A DNA stretch of 64,000 nt from Oceanobacillus_B kapialis (lineage in GTDB: Bacteria; Bacillota; Bacilli; Bacillales; Amphibacillaceae). The stretch lies in the NCBI RefSeq assembly GCF_042685265.1, contig NZ_JBHUMX010000044.1; one strand, 5' to 3'. Of the stretch, positions 1-7,955 are shown piece after piece. Under the pieces are notes generated by a model. It saw only the letters and a program-made list of their open reading frames with translations. It was not told where the DNA came from and did no database searches. How positions within the stretch are numbered: the stretch's first letter is position 1; each line of letters starts with the position of its first letter. The translations under genes and the position numbers were made by a program.

Positions 1-108
1 TGACGGCCAACTCTATTATACCGAAAGGAGTTTTTTCTGTTACAACTCTACAAGTTGAATTCTCACACAGGCAGAGCCTGTGGTTTTAAAACCAGTAATA
101 AAAAGAAA

Positions 109-136
109 AACCCCGAAGCCTCATGCTCCGGAGCTG
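109..136 (-). terminator. Terminator of the 150-956 gene
   Basis: Read on the minus strand, CCGGAGCATGAGGCTTCGGGG folds into a short GC-rich hairpin followed by a run of T. It lies just beyond the stop codon of the gene at 150-956. Confidence 0.7.
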
Positions 137-149
137 TATGCAAAGATTG

Positions 150-956
150 TTATGAGGTTGTATTGTTGTTATTGACTTGATTGGCTTGTGTCGGAACGGG
201 CGCTCCCGCTCCAGGCATTCCTGTACCCATTGTGCTCTGTGGTGTATTAATCGTAACTGGTCCGTTTCGGTGTTTATCGTGATTATCCAAGTCACAAAAT
301 TTACCATCTCTTTCGATTCCTTGACGTACAACTGTAATGTGTGTGCGCAAAATTGCTTTGAAAAGAAGTAAGTTAATGACTGTTCCACCATCATCAGAAC
401 CGATTAACGGCTGTATAAGTTGTGCTTCGACGACAGGATCTGTTTCAAAGACAATGTCACCAGGTCGTGCCCCCGGACAGTGAGTATGCTCTTGGAAAAA
501 GATGCGGATTGGTATACTTAATGGACCTGCTGGGATAGCTCCCAAACCAATTCCTAAGTTTACATCGATGGTTGCTGGGACAAAACCAAAATTGACTACA
601 GTGTCTTTTAGAACCGTGGTTCTTTGTTCGATGTTGTTATAGTCCGGTGTCACTGTAACGTTTGTTCCACCTGCTAACACTCCTCCCAAAAGACCCAGTA
701 GCCCATCTAATATACCATTAGCGCCTCCAAATGGTCCTAATGCTACTGGTAGAGCAAATTCTGCAGTTTTATGAGCATCCTTCGAACAAATCACCTTCTC
801 CACTAAAGCACCCTGTGATCGTGGTCGTTCATGACAACTACAATGATCGTTATGGCATCTATCACAAGCTGTCGGAGCTAGATCACGTTCATCACGCCTG
901 TGATGATCATTTTGATGATCATTATATGCGTTATAAAAGTTGTTTCTTTTATACAT
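150..956 (-). CDS. Probable spore-surface (coat/exosporium-type) protein, 268 aa
   Basis: I do not recognise a named family. The first 50 residues are rich in His, Asp, Asn and Cys, including CDRCHNDHCSCH. A Gly/Leu-rich stretch follows (GGANGILDGLLGLLGGVLAG, about residues 78-98), then a beta-rich body, and the tail is low-complexity (PGAGAPVPTQ...NNNNTTS). There is no signal peptide. The ATG start has a good ribosome-binding site (GGGAGGA) about 7 bases upstream. It is divergent from a CotY/CotZ gene. Together with the Cys/His-rich head and Gly/Asn-rich tail, this suggests an outer spore-layer protein. The role is inference from composition and context. Confidence 0.6.
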   Translation of the reverse strand: MYKRNNFYNAYNDHQNDHHRRDERDLAPTACDRCHNDHCSCHERPRSQGALVEKVICSKDAHKTAEFALPVALGPFGGANGILDGLLGLLGGVLAGGTNVTVTPDYNNIEQRTTVLKDTVVNFGFVPATIDVNLGIGLGAIPAGPLSIPIRIFFQEHTHCPGARPGDIVFETDPVVEAQLIQPLIGSDDGGTVINLLLFKAILRTHITVVRQGIERDGKFCDLDNHDKHRNGPVTINTPQSTMGTGMPGAGAPVPTQANQVNNNNTTS

Positions 957-1111
957 TAAAAATCCTCCCTTTGTATATTTTATAGAAGCTTTCTGCCTAC
1001 TAATTTCTGTGGAAAACTTCCTTACGCTTATATTTATATGTGCAATTTCATATTTTGAATAGATAGATGTACCTGTACATATGCGTATTTTTACTAGAAT
1101 TTAAAGTATAA

Positions 1112-1143
1112 GAAAAAAAAGAAAGCTGGTGATCAGCCAGCCT
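1112..1143 (-). terminator. Terminator-like hairpin upstream of the 150-956 gene
   Basis: On the minus strand GCTGG and CCAGC pair across a short loop and are followed by a T-rich run (complement of 1113-1120). It lies about 160 bases upstream of the 150-956 start in the same orientation. It could therefore end a short leader or small RNA. No recognised aptamer is visible upstream of it. Confidence 0.45.
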
Positions 1144-1341
1144 TCAAGACTTCTGTCTAGGGGTAATATTCATGGGCAAATCTTCTACAGGCCTGTATCG
1201 ATTTATATTATGTTTATGCTAGTACAACGAATACGGCTCTACGAATCCCCCGGGTTATCCACACAAATTCCTTGTCTTATAGACTATCGACTCATTTTCA
1301 CTAGAAAATGGACGAGTAAACAGGCTTAAACTTCCATAAAA

Positions 1342-1350
1342 CATACATTA
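1342..1350 (+). promoter_or_regulatory. Possible sporulation-sigma -10 element
   Basis: CATACATTA matches the CATANNNTA form of SigK/SigE -10 boxes and lies about 33 bases before the coat-gene start. I could not find a well-spaced -35 box, so this is weak. Confidence 0.3.
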
Positions 1351-1382
1351 ATTAGTGAACTCAATAGTAGAGGAGTGATTAT

Positions 1383-1961
1383 ATGGGCTTTTATAGAAAC
1401 AGTGATATGTTTCAATTCAAGGACTCCAAGGATGATTGCGTTTGTGATATCGTACAAAATATTGTGAGGGCACAAAAGGAGGTACAGGAGGAAGGATGGA
1501 ATTATTCCATACGCCAGCTTAAAAAGAAGGACAGTTTAGACCCCCAGTACTCCACAATCCCTTTTATCCTATACACGAAGGAAGATGGTAGTCCTTTTAT
1601 CGGAAGTGGTATTTTTCAAGCGCCCTACCATAGAAACGATACATTCTTCGGGTGCATCGAATCCCCCGTGCTACGTGCTAAGCATTTTACAAAGGGTAGT
1701 AATTGCTGTGTGAAAGTAGAATTACTTCTTCCGATCGCGAACGGCTGTGAGATTCAGCCCTACTCAAAAGATAAGCACCGGGTGAGTGCTTATTTTCCAG
1801 AAGACACCCCCGTCACAGACTTTCTTGCAACAGGTCTCTGTCTAACACTAGAGCTTAAAAATTTCACTGGCATAACTTGCTTAGATGCCATCACGCCGAT
1901 TCCGCATGAAGAGTTTTTTGAAGAAGAGAGACCACAACATTCAGAGTACATGGATTATTAA
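1383..1961 (+). CDS. cotZ: Spore coat protein, CotY/CotZ family
   Basis: This is a cysteine-rich 192-residue protein of the CotY/CotZ/ExsY family, which self-assembles into the cross-linked outer crust or exosporium layer of Bacillus spores. The family hallmark near the N-terminus (DCVCDIVQNIVRAQKEVQ, residues about 18-35) is present. Other cysteines lie at GCIESP, SNCCVKVELLLP and GNGCEI-type positions, and the core ends with FTGITCLDAITPIP. A good ribosome-binding site (AGAGGAGTG) precedes the ATG. It is probably expressed late in the mother cell. CotY and CotZ cannot be told apart from sequence alone. Confidence 0.88.
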   Translation: MGFYRNSDMFQFKDSKDDCVCDIVQNIVRAQKEVQEEGWNYSIRQLKKKDSLDPQYSTIPFILYTKEDGSPFIGSGIFQAPYHRNDTFFGCIESPVLRAKHFTKGSNCCVKVELLLPIANGCEIQPYSKDKHRVSAYFPEDTPVTDFLATGLCLTLELKNFTGITCLDAITPIPHEEFFEEERPQHSEYMDY

Positions 1962-1971
1962 CAGCAAAAAT

Positions 1972-1998
1972 GCCGAGAGGGTTGAATACCCACTCGGC
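1972..1998 (+). terminator. Probable terminator of the coat gene
   Basis: GCCGAG-aGGG pairs with CCC-a-CTCGGC shortly after the stop codon. It is followed by a T-rich but interrupted run. Confidence 0.55.
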
Positions 1999-2035
1999 TA
2001 TGATTTCGTTTTCACTACTATTTTGGACCATTAAT

Positions 2036-2126
2036 GTATTCCGCCTTAATTGGCAGTAAGATCCGATTCGTTCAACTAACATTTGGCGGGGAAGGAAGGT
2101 CCCCCCCACCAAATGAAGTTTTACTT
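2036..2126 (-). repeat. Interspersed hairpin repeat, copy A
   Basis: Read on the minus strand this matches the element at 49601-49716 and an internally deleted copy at 46026-46075. Shared blocks are an AAAGTRAAACTTCAYTTGGTG-like opening, a G-run/C-run hairpin, GCAAATGTTAGTTGAA-type sequence (gCCAAATG here) and a closing TTACTGCCA...TTAAGGCGG arm. The CATTTGGCGGGG and CCCC..CCAAATG arms pair almost perfectly. No coding capacity is likely. Confidence 0.75.
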
Positions 2127-2321
2127 TATATTCTTCTTCTCACTTTGGGAAGAGTTTTTTGACTTTGTTTTTTCCTTTTCCTCTTTCATTTCTTCATTCA
2201 AATCATCCATTGGGATGTCGTCTACAAACATTTGATCTTCAAACTTATCAAGCTCAGTTCTTTTTTCTGATTTGCGATTGTTAACTTTATTTTCAGGTGA
2301 GCGTTCTTCTTTTTCCTTCAT
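2121..2321 (-). CDS. Small highly charged hypothetical protein, 66 aa
   Basis: I do not recognise the family. About half the residues are Lys, Glu, Asp or Arg, and there is no membrane segment or cysteine. An ATG at 2321 is preferred over the upstream GTG at 2330 because GAGGTG then sits 6 bases upstream as the ribosome-binding site. The 3' end touches repeat copy A. It may be a small disordered or spore-associated protein, but composition and a good translation signal are the only evidence. Confidence 0.55.
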   Translation of the reverse strand: MKEKEERSPENKVNNRKSEKRTELDKFEDQMFVDDIPMDDLNEEMKEEKEKTKSKNSSQSEKKNIK

Positions 2322-2429
2322 ATCTATCACCTCAAATCCCTTTTTGTATTCTTTTCCTCAGATTGGAACCCTGTAAACATCACAAAAAGAGGGTATAATA
2401 AAAAGAGATTTAAGGGAGAGGTGATAACC

Positions 2430-2756
2430 ATGCAAAATTTACAAACAATGGAAGAGATTGATGCCTTTATTAACGAACATGAGCTTACACTATTATACAT
2501 CTCCAAAGTAGGTTGTAGTGTTTGTCATGGTTTGTTGCCACAGGTGGAAAGCTTACTATTAAACTACCCAAATATCAAGACGGGGCACATAGAATCGACA
2601 CAGGTTCCTGAAGTAGCCGGTCGTTTTAACATTTTCGCTGTCCCTGTTATTTTAGTATTCGTGGAAGGTAAAGAATATTTACGTGAAGCCAGAATCGTGC
2701 ATATGGATTTGTTCGAAGAGAAGCTGAATAAAATTTATAAAAATATGGTTGGATAG
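2430..2756 (+). CDS. Thioredoxin-family protein
   Basis: This 108-residue protein has a single thioredoxin fold. The redox motif is CSVC (in SKVGCSVCHGLLPQ) rather than CGPC, and the cis-proline is in FAVPVILVF. It resembles the small YtpP/YdbP-type thioredoxin-like proteins of Bacillus, which act as cytosolic dithiol carriers of uncertain partner. The ATG at 2430 is chosen over the GTG at 2421 because GGGAGAGGTG is then correctly spaced. It is a single-gene unit ending in the convergent terminator at 2744-2785. Confidence 0.8.
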   Translation: MQNLQTMEEIDAFINEHELTLLYISKVGCSVCHGLLPQVESLLLNYPNIKTGHIESTQVPEVAGRFNIFAVPVILVFVEGKEYLREARIVHMDLFEEKLNKIYKNMVG

Positions 2757-2785
2757 CGAAATCTCGCCTTCCAACCATACTGTTT
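2744..2785. terminator. Bidirectional terminator
   Basis: TATGGTTGGA and TCCAACCATA form a perfect 10-bp stem overlapping the end of the thioredoxin-like gene, followed by a T run on the plus strand. It also serves the convergent gene at 2786-3997. Confidence 0.75.
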
Positions 2786-3997
2786 TTAATCAACAAAAAT
2801 TCCATCTACCGAGATGAATGAATCCTGAACCTGTTTACCTTCCAATTTATAGGTTCCTTCGTAAAGAGATTGACCTGTTTGAGCGTTATACACCATAATT
2901 GGCACTTCATTGAGGCCTCCACCCATAATATATATGCGCTCTCCTTTAGCTATCACACTCGGAGTATCTCCTTCATCATTTGGTAGTTCTATAGTAAATT
3001 CATTTTTCTGCTGGTCATTTATATTATAGCTTTTTACTGCCAGGCCATCCTGTGTACGATGGATAAAGTAGATAGATGTCCCAAGCATAAACTCTGAGTA
3101 CACTTCAGACCCCATACTCATTTCTTCAGGGATATTAAGCTCTTTTTTCTCCATCGTTGAAAGATTATATAACATATACTCTTTCCCAGTTTCCTCTGTG
3201 TTCATTTCCCCAAATTCTGATTGGGTTTCAACATATTCCGTTTTTTTCAACACTACATAATCTGTTTGGGACATTGGCGTACTCGCTGATATAATCTCTC
3301 CATTAAAGGATTTGTTACCATCCTGCCCCTCTACATAAAGCAAGCTATCCTCGCTTATTAGCTTCTCGCTCGCGATATCAAAACGATATACGCGAAAATC
3401 TGATTGCCCGAATTTATCTGCATGTTTCTCAGATACAATGTCATTTCTAGTAAAAATGCTTAGCTGTCCATCTTTAATTTGCACATCAACGACATACATG
3501 TAATTATAATCCTGCTGATTCGGCACCGTCTTCTTAAAAGTAAAACGTTCCTTTTCGCCCTTTTGTAAAACATCTATTTTAAAGGTGTGATCGTTATACC
3601 TACTTTGACCATCCCAATCCGACTCTACTGTAGCGAATGCTAGTAATTTTTCATCTTCATATAATTGTCTAAGGTCCATGGTTTTCCCTCTCATAAACCC
3701 TCGGTAGCCTTCTATTAATTGATCCGTTTTCGGAGAATAAGTCCTTACTAGTTGCTCTACAAGGGAATCATGACTGGGATACTCTATTCCATCCGATGTA
3801 ATTGTAAAACTTTCATTATATTGTCCTTGATACCATCCCGATATCGCAAGCTTCTCTAGCTCTGCCTCATCCCCACTATACGTGTCTAAGACAAATTCCA
3901 TGGGACTTTCATTGGCAATTGCCTTTTGAATATAAAACGTGCTAATTACTAAAACACTAATAATAGCAATGGTTAGCAGCTTCCAGTACTTTTTCAT
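2786..3997 (-). CDS. Membrane-anchored protein of a GntR/ABC cassette, unknown function
   Basis: This is the last gene of the operon GntR-ATPase-permease-this gene, with a gap of 18 bases to the permease. It has an N-terminal membrane anchor (residues about 7-24) and then about 375 hydrophilic, beta-rich residues predicted to lie outside the cell. No lipobox is present. Repeated short strands of the type YNxxT/YxL could indicate a propeller-like fold. A shorter anchored protein holds the same position in the second cassette at 60518-61216. It may be an accessory or sensing subunit of the transporter. I do not recognise the family. Confidence 0.7.
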   Translation of the reverse strand: MKKYWKLLTIAIISVLVISTFYIQKAIANESPMEFVLDTYSGDEAELEKLAISGWYQGQYNESFTITSDGIEYPSHDSLVEQLVRTYSPKTDQLIEGYRGFMRGKTMDLRQLYEDEKLLAFATVESDWDGQSRYNDHTFKIDVLQKGEKERFTFKKTVPNQQDYNYMYVVDVQIKDGQLSIFTRNDIVSEKHADKFGQSDFRVYRFDIASEKLISEDSLLYVEGQDGNKSFNGEIISASTPMSQTDYVVLKKTEYVETQSEFGEMNTEETGKEYMLYNLSTMEKKELNIPEEMSMGSEVYSEFMLGTSIYFIHRTQDGLAVKSYNINDQQKNEFTIELPNDEGDTPSVIAKGERIYIMGGGLNEVPIMVYNAQTGQSLYEGTYKLEGKQVQDSFISVDGIFVD

Positions 3998-4015
3998 GGT
4001 CTCCCCACCCTTTCT

Positions 4016-4849
4016 TTAAACCGTTATACGTTTCGTTAATAAATAGTTTGCAACCCAGATAGAGGCTGCCGTTACAATTAGCCCTAGGATAATCTCTACA
4101 ATAAGTATTTCTAACGGGTATAAATAGTTGGTTTCTAAAATCTCTTGCACAATAATTGGTGAAAGAAAAATCCCAACTGCTAACACGATATAACCCCCGC
4201 CAAATAAAATTCCTTTTATACGGTAACTCCGCTCAAATAGAATCGCAGTGAATAGTATAAATACTGCCATTAAGCCAATTCCATAAAATAGCAGAAAATC
4301 GATAAAGCTAGTTGGTAAGATAATAATTAGCTCACGTACCCCTGTAATGACCTCACCAGGTGTAAGATCTAGCCGAAATTCCTGGGAAACCATCCATTTC
4401 AAGATTATTCCCTCTACCACAAGTAATACCAGTTGAGTCGCTACTAAACCAAGTACCATTAAAAAGATAGAGGCAGCTTTTGCCAAATACACATTGAGCC
4501 TTGCAGTTGGTAGCATAAGTAACCGATATATAAACGTATTTTTTCCAAACCAATCTCTGTACCAAACAAAGAAGATATTGAAAAGCAATGCAATTGCTCC
4601 AAGCGCTATTGGCGCAAAGAACCATAGCGTTCTCGATAGGACCAGCAAGCTCATTTCCCCATTATTACTGACAAATTGCTGGGCACTTAACCCCTCTTCA
4701 AACATGGCATAATTCGCGTTATTCATATATCCATTAGAAAGAACGACAAGTCCAATAATCTGTGACAATATCGTCACTGCAATTAGCACGATATACAGCT
4801 TAAAAAAACGACCAATTTCAAAATTTGTTAACTTTAAAAGACGGTTCAT
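4016..4849 (-). CDS. ABC transporter permease (ABC-2 type)
   Basis: This 277-residue integral membrane protein has about six hydrophobic segments, including ones near residues 18-38, 78-100, 120-148, 180-203 and 245-268. There is no binding-protein or ATPase motif. Its ATG overlaps the ATPase stop codon as ATGA, indicating translational coupling. It would form the membrane channel for the ATPase encoded just upstream. The substrate is unknown; related YtrA/YhcF-controlled systems respond to cell-envelope stress or antibiotics. Confidence 0.8.
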   Translation of the reverse strand: MNRLLKLTNFEIGRFFKLYIVLIAVTILSQIIGLVVLSNGYMNNANYAMFEEGLSAQQFVSNNGEMSLLVLSRTLWFFAPIALGAIALLFNIFFVWYRDWFGKNTFIYRLLMLPTARLNVYLAKAASIFLMVLGLVATQLVLLVVEGIILKWMVSQEFRLDLTPGEVITGVRELIIILPTSFIDFLLFYGIGLMAVFILFTAILFERSYRIKGILFGGGYIVLAVGIFLSPIIVQEILETNYLYPLEILIVEIILGLIVTAASIWVANYLLTKRITV

Positions 4850-5535
4850 CCTTTATACACCTCTCTCATCACGTCCACAACCGATTTTCCTTCATTCTCA
4901 CGGACCTCTTCACTGTTAAACTCTTTTAAAACAACACCTTCATCAAGCAGCACCACTTTATCAATTAAATGTTCAATATCACTAATTTCATGTGTCGTAA
5001 TAATGACACCACGGCCCTCAATTAGGTGACTTGTGAACACTTCAGCGATTTGCTCCCTGCTAAAAATATCAATACCGGAAAATGGCTCATCCATTAAAAT
5101 GTAGTTTACATCAAGTGCGAGACCTAGAAGCAAATTCACTTTTGCTGTATTACCTTTAGATAGACTTGAGATTTTTTCCTCTTGCTTAAGCTTAAAGAAG
5201 CTCAATAATTCAGTAGCTCTTTCTTGATTCCAGCAATCATAATAATCAGCCATAAACTCCATCGCTTGGGCGATTGTCATCTGTGGGATCATGGTAATCG
5301 CATCAGGGATGAACGTTATTTTCTCAAAGCTTTGCTTCGTAACCTTTTGACCATCTACAAGAATTTCTCCACTGTTTACTGGTGTCAATGCCATAATCGC
5401 ATTTAAGATGGTGGTTTTCCCTACACCATTAATCCCTATTAAGCAGGTGATTTCCCCTTGGTTTGCTGTAAAAGAAACGCCTTTTATAACTTGCTTTCTT
5501 CCGAATTTCTTTTTAATATCCCTTACTTCAATCAT
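4846..5535 (-). CDS. ABC transporter ATP-binding protein
   Basis: A 229-residue ABC ATPase. Walker A is GINGVGKTT (an unusual Val replaces the usual Ala/Ser), the signature is LSKGNTAKV, Walker B is YILMDEPFSGID and the H-loop is ITTHEISDIE. The degenerate signature (LSKG rather than LSGGQ) is typical of the YtrB/YhcG class that pairs with GntR repressors. The start overlaps the end of the GntR gene by 8 bases and the stop overlaps the permease start. It powers the transporter encoded at 4016-4849. Confidence 0.88.
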   Translation of the reverse strand: MIEVRDIKKKFGRKQVIKGVSFTANQGEITCLIGINGVGKTTILNAIMALTPVNSGEILVDGQKVTKQSFEKITFIPDAITMIPQMTIAQAMEFMADYYDCWNQERATELLSFFKLKQEEKISSLSKGNTAKVNLLLGLALDVNYILMDEPFSGIDIFSREQIAEVFTSHLIEGRGVIITTHEISDIEHLIDKVVLLDEGVVLKEFNSEEVRENEGKSVVDVMREVYKG

Positions 5536-5923
5536 TTACGTTCCCTCCCTCTTCCTTGTTACGTCGTGAATATTTCTCCTTCACTAATTCCAGAAGTTCA
5601 TCAACAGGCACGTTGATAGAGCTAACTGATGTAACGAAGGTATCCACAGCTTCTAGGATAAGCTCTTCTCGTACGCGATGAAGGACATCTTCATCCCTCG
5701 TAATCTTACTTGGCGAATTTTTCTCGGTAAAAATCAATCCCTGTTCCTCCATTTCCTTATATGACCGTTGGACGGTATTTGGATTTATTTTTAACTGGCC
5801 TGCCAATTCTCTTCTTGAAGGAACTTCCTGTCCCGGCTCTAGCATTCCTGTCGCAATTTGTTCTTTGAAATGACGAACAACCTGTACGTAAACAGGATCT
5901 CTGTTGTTAAACTTTACTTTCAT
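5528..5923 (-). CDS. GntR-family transcriptional repressor (YtrA subfamily)
   Basis: A 131-residue regulator with an N-terminal winged helix (YVQVVRHFKEQIATGMLEPG, then PSRRELAGQLKINPNTVQRS) and the short C-terminal helical tail of the YtrA subfamily in place of a large ligand domain. It is the first gene of the operon and very probably represses it through the palindromes at 5966-6051. The inducer is unknown. Confidence 0.9.
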   Translation of the reverse strand: MKVKFNNRDPVYVQVVRHFKEQIATGMLEPGQEVPSRRELAGQLKINPNTVQRSYKEMEEQGLIFTEKNSPSKITRDEDVLHRVREELILEAVDTFVTSVSSINVPVDELLELVKEKYSRRNKEEGGNVND

Positions 5924-5965
5924 AGCAGCAGCTCCTATTCAGCTTTCTTTACTCTGTTCCATACT

Positions 5966-6051
5966 GTATTATGCGCATAATACACTATAAACAAAAAAAT
6001 ATGTGTATTAACGTCTTAATACGCTTCTAGTGTATTATATGGTTAATACAC
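5966..6051. promoter_or_regulatory. Triple GntR-type operator array
   Basis: Three inverted repeats of the form GTATTA-N6-TAATAC lie at 5966-5983, 6005-6022 and 6034-6047 (the last extends to GTGTATTA/TAATACAC, 6030-6051). They sit between the GntR operon and exoA. The arms are identical in all three copies and the spacers differ (tgcgca, acgtct, tatggt), as expected for a dimeric repressor site. Confidence 0.8.
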
Positions 6052-6166
6052 ACAGGAAGTCAAGAGGCATTTTGTAAATTTTTCATTTGCCTTCTGTTCT
6101 TCAGTTCTCTACGTTCTATGATAAAATAATGAAACACGAATAGAAAAAGGGGAATAACGATATTCT

Positions 6167-6934
6167 ATGAAACTCATATCTTGGAATGTAAATGGCCTTC
6201 GCGCCTGTGTGCGTAAAGGCTTTATGGAATATTTTAATGAAGTAGATGCAGATATCTTCTGTCTGCAGGAGATCAAGCTTCAAGAAGGCCAGCTGGAGCT
6301 CGAGTTAGAGGGGTATTACCAATATTGGAACTATGCCAAACGTAAAGGCTATTCCGGCACTGCCGTGTTTACCAAAGAAAAGCCTTTAAATGTGAAATAC
6401 GGTGTAGGTGACGCTGATACGGAAGAAGAAGGACGCATCATTACACTGGAGTATGACGGATTTTATTTAGTAAATGTATATACACCGAATTCGAAGCGAG
6501 ATCTCACAAGGCTTGAAGGCCGATTAGAGTGGGAAGACGAGCTTTATACGTATTTAAAAGCTTTAGATGCTGACAAGCCTGTCGTATATTGTGGTGACTT
6601 AAATGTCGCACACCAGGAAATTGACCTCCGTAACCATAAAACAAATCATGGGAACTCTGGTTTCACTACAGAGGAACGAGGTAAAATGAGTCGTCTGCTC
6701 GACAGTGGATTCACGGACAGTTTACGTTATTTCCATCCAGAAACAGATGGCATTTATACATGGTGGTCTTACATGAAGACAATTCGAGAAAGGAACATCG
6801 GCTGGCGGATTGACTATTTTCTAGTTTCTGATCGTTTGCAAGACAACTTACTAAGTTCAGAAGCACATCCAGACAGACTTGGTAGTGATCACTGTCCAAT
6901 CATGCTGGAGATGGAAGCACCTGAAGCCCAATAG
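6167..6934 (+). CDS. exoA: Exodeoxyribonuclease III / AP endonuclease
   Basis: This 255-residue protein belongs to the ExoIII (Xth/ExoA) family, which cuts abasic sites and removes 3' blocking groups in base-excision repair. Family residues are visible: SWNVNGLRA, the metal-binding Glu in FCLQEIK, GDLNVAHQEIDL, the tract IGWRIDYFLVSD and the catalytic SDHCPI at the C-terminus. Length matches B. subtilis ExoA (about 252). AAAAAGGGG serves as ribosome-binding site with rather long spacing. It is transcribed away from the GntR operon and ends at a strong terminator. Confidence 0.95.
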   Translation: MKLISWNVNGLRACVRKGFMEYFNEVDADIFCLQEIKLQEGQLELELEGYYQYWNYAKRKGYSGTAVFTKEKPLNVKYGVGDADTEEEGRIITLEYDGFYLVNVYTPNSKRDLTRLEGRLEWEDELYTYLKALDADKPVVYCGDLNVAHQEIDLRNHKTNHGNSGFTTEERGKMSRLLDSGFTDSLRYFHPETDGIYTWWSYMKTIRERNIGWRIDYFLVSDRLQDNLLSSEAHPDRLGSDHCPIMLEMEAPEAQ

Positions 6935-6947
6935 TAGGGCACAAATT

Positions 6948-6985
6948 AAAAGGGGCCCTTGCATGAAAATGTAGGGCCCCTTTTT
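6948..6985. terminator. Bidirectional terminator
   Basis: AAAAGGGGCCCT pairs with AGGGCCCCTTTTT. It separates the convergent exoA and MBL-hydrolase genes and carries A/T tracts on both sides. Confidence 0.88.
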
Positions 6986-6990
6986 GATCT

Positions 6991-7938
6991 CTACTGCTTC
7001 AGTTTCTTAAAATAATCAATAATTCCCAATGCGCTCACTTGAAGGTCCAGGTTAATGAGAATATAAACCTCATGATCATCTGGCACTCCCTTTAGACGTA
7101 ATGCTCGTTGTACTCTTGCAAGGAGCCGTTCTGCCAGGACATCATAGCCTTTTCCTTCAGCTACCACCTGCTCGCCTTCTTTCATGAAAACATCCAGCCA
7201 TTCTAACACTTGCCGTAAAGCGAGATCAGTCGTTTCCGTCATATTATAATGCCCAAAATAAAGCCGATCGAGCTTTTTAGTCTGCATCCGCTGAATCGAT
7301 TCTTCCATCCTATTCGGGTCAAACTGGTTTGGAGAAGTTGATGGCAAGAAAAAATCTACTTCCCGATTAGCAAGCTGTTGATAGCGAATGCCAGCGGTAT
7401 CTCCTACAAAAAGTCCATTGCTGACTGGGTCAAAAATAGCTAAATGATGCTTCGCATGCCCTGGAGTGTCCCAAAATTCAAGTACACAGTTTGGGCCAAT
7501 TTCTAAGACGTCTCCTTCTGACTTTACAAGTAGGCACTCTGCATCAATTGGCACAATAGGGTCAAACAGCTCAGAAAAACTTTCCCCATAAACTGCTCTT
7601 GCTCCTGCTGCCAATCTTTTTGGATTAATTAAATGCCTTTCTCCTTTAGGATGCACGACAATCTTTGCATTCGGGCAATCCCTAATGAGTAAGCCTGCTC
7701 CACCTGCATGATCCAGATGAATGTGGGTGACCACAATGTAAGCTACATCCGTCAATTGATAGCCAAGTGTTTCCAGTCCTTTTTTTATATGTTTTATGGA
7801 GGGGCTTGGTCCTGTCTCGACAATTGTTAGCTTTTCTTCCGTAATAACATAAGAACCCGTTCGATCAGCAACTCCTAAATCAAACCCGTCAATTAAATAA
7901 ATCCGATTATCCAGTTTTAACGGTCTTTTTTCTTCCAA
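6991..7938 (-). CDS. MBL-fold metallo-hydrolase
   Basis: A 315-residue metallo-beta-lactamase-fold hydrolase. The zinc motif THIHLDHAGG (HxHxDH) is near residues 71-80, DTPGHAKHHLAIF supplies the third ligand, FVGDTAG the bridging Asp, and FGHYN a late His. The C-terminal extension of about 100 helical residues is usual for this subgroup. The substrate is unknown; glyoxalase II-like thioesters and lactones are typical. The gene follows the esterase at 7956-9257 by 17 bases and is probably cotranscribed with it. Confidence 0.82.
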   Translation of the reverse strand: MEEKRPLKLDNRIYLIDGFDLGVADRTGSYVITEEKLTIVETGPSPSIKHIKKGLETLGYQLTDVAYIVVTHIHLDHAGGAGLLIRDCPNAKIVVHPKGERHLINPKRLAAGARAVYGESFSELFDPIVPIDAECLLVKSEGDVLEIGPNCVLEFWDTPGHAKHHLAIFDPVSNGLFVGDTAGIRYQQLANREVDFFLPSTSPNQFDPNRMEESIQRMQTKKLDRLYFGHYNMTETTDLALRQVLEWLDVFMKEGEQVVAEGKGYDVLAERLLARVQRALRLKGVPDDHEVYILINLDLQVSALGIIDYFKKLKQ

Positions 7939-7955
7939 AACTTCTCCCCCTTTGC

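Larger units (their letters stand above)
957..1382. other. Intergenic region between two divergent spore-type genes
   Basis: This 426-base stretch holds no convincing gene. It contains a minus-strand hairpin with a T tract (1112-1143), a sporulation-type -10 candidate in front of the coat gene, and one TTATCCACA 9-mer at 1255-1263. Nothing else with clear structure was found. Confidence 0.5.

Noticed and set aside
1255..1263. Perfect DnaA-box 9-mer TTATCCACA
   Set aside because: A single box without a cluster, AT-rich unwinding element or dnaA/dnaN neighbours is not an origin.
1129..1329. Plus-strand 66-residue frame upstream of the coat gene
   Set aside because: There is no credible ribosome-binding site or domain. 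The composition resembles random intergenic sequence.
1891..2112. Minus-strand 73-residue frame
   Set aside because: It overlaps the coat gene end and repeat copy A. It is explained by the repeat.
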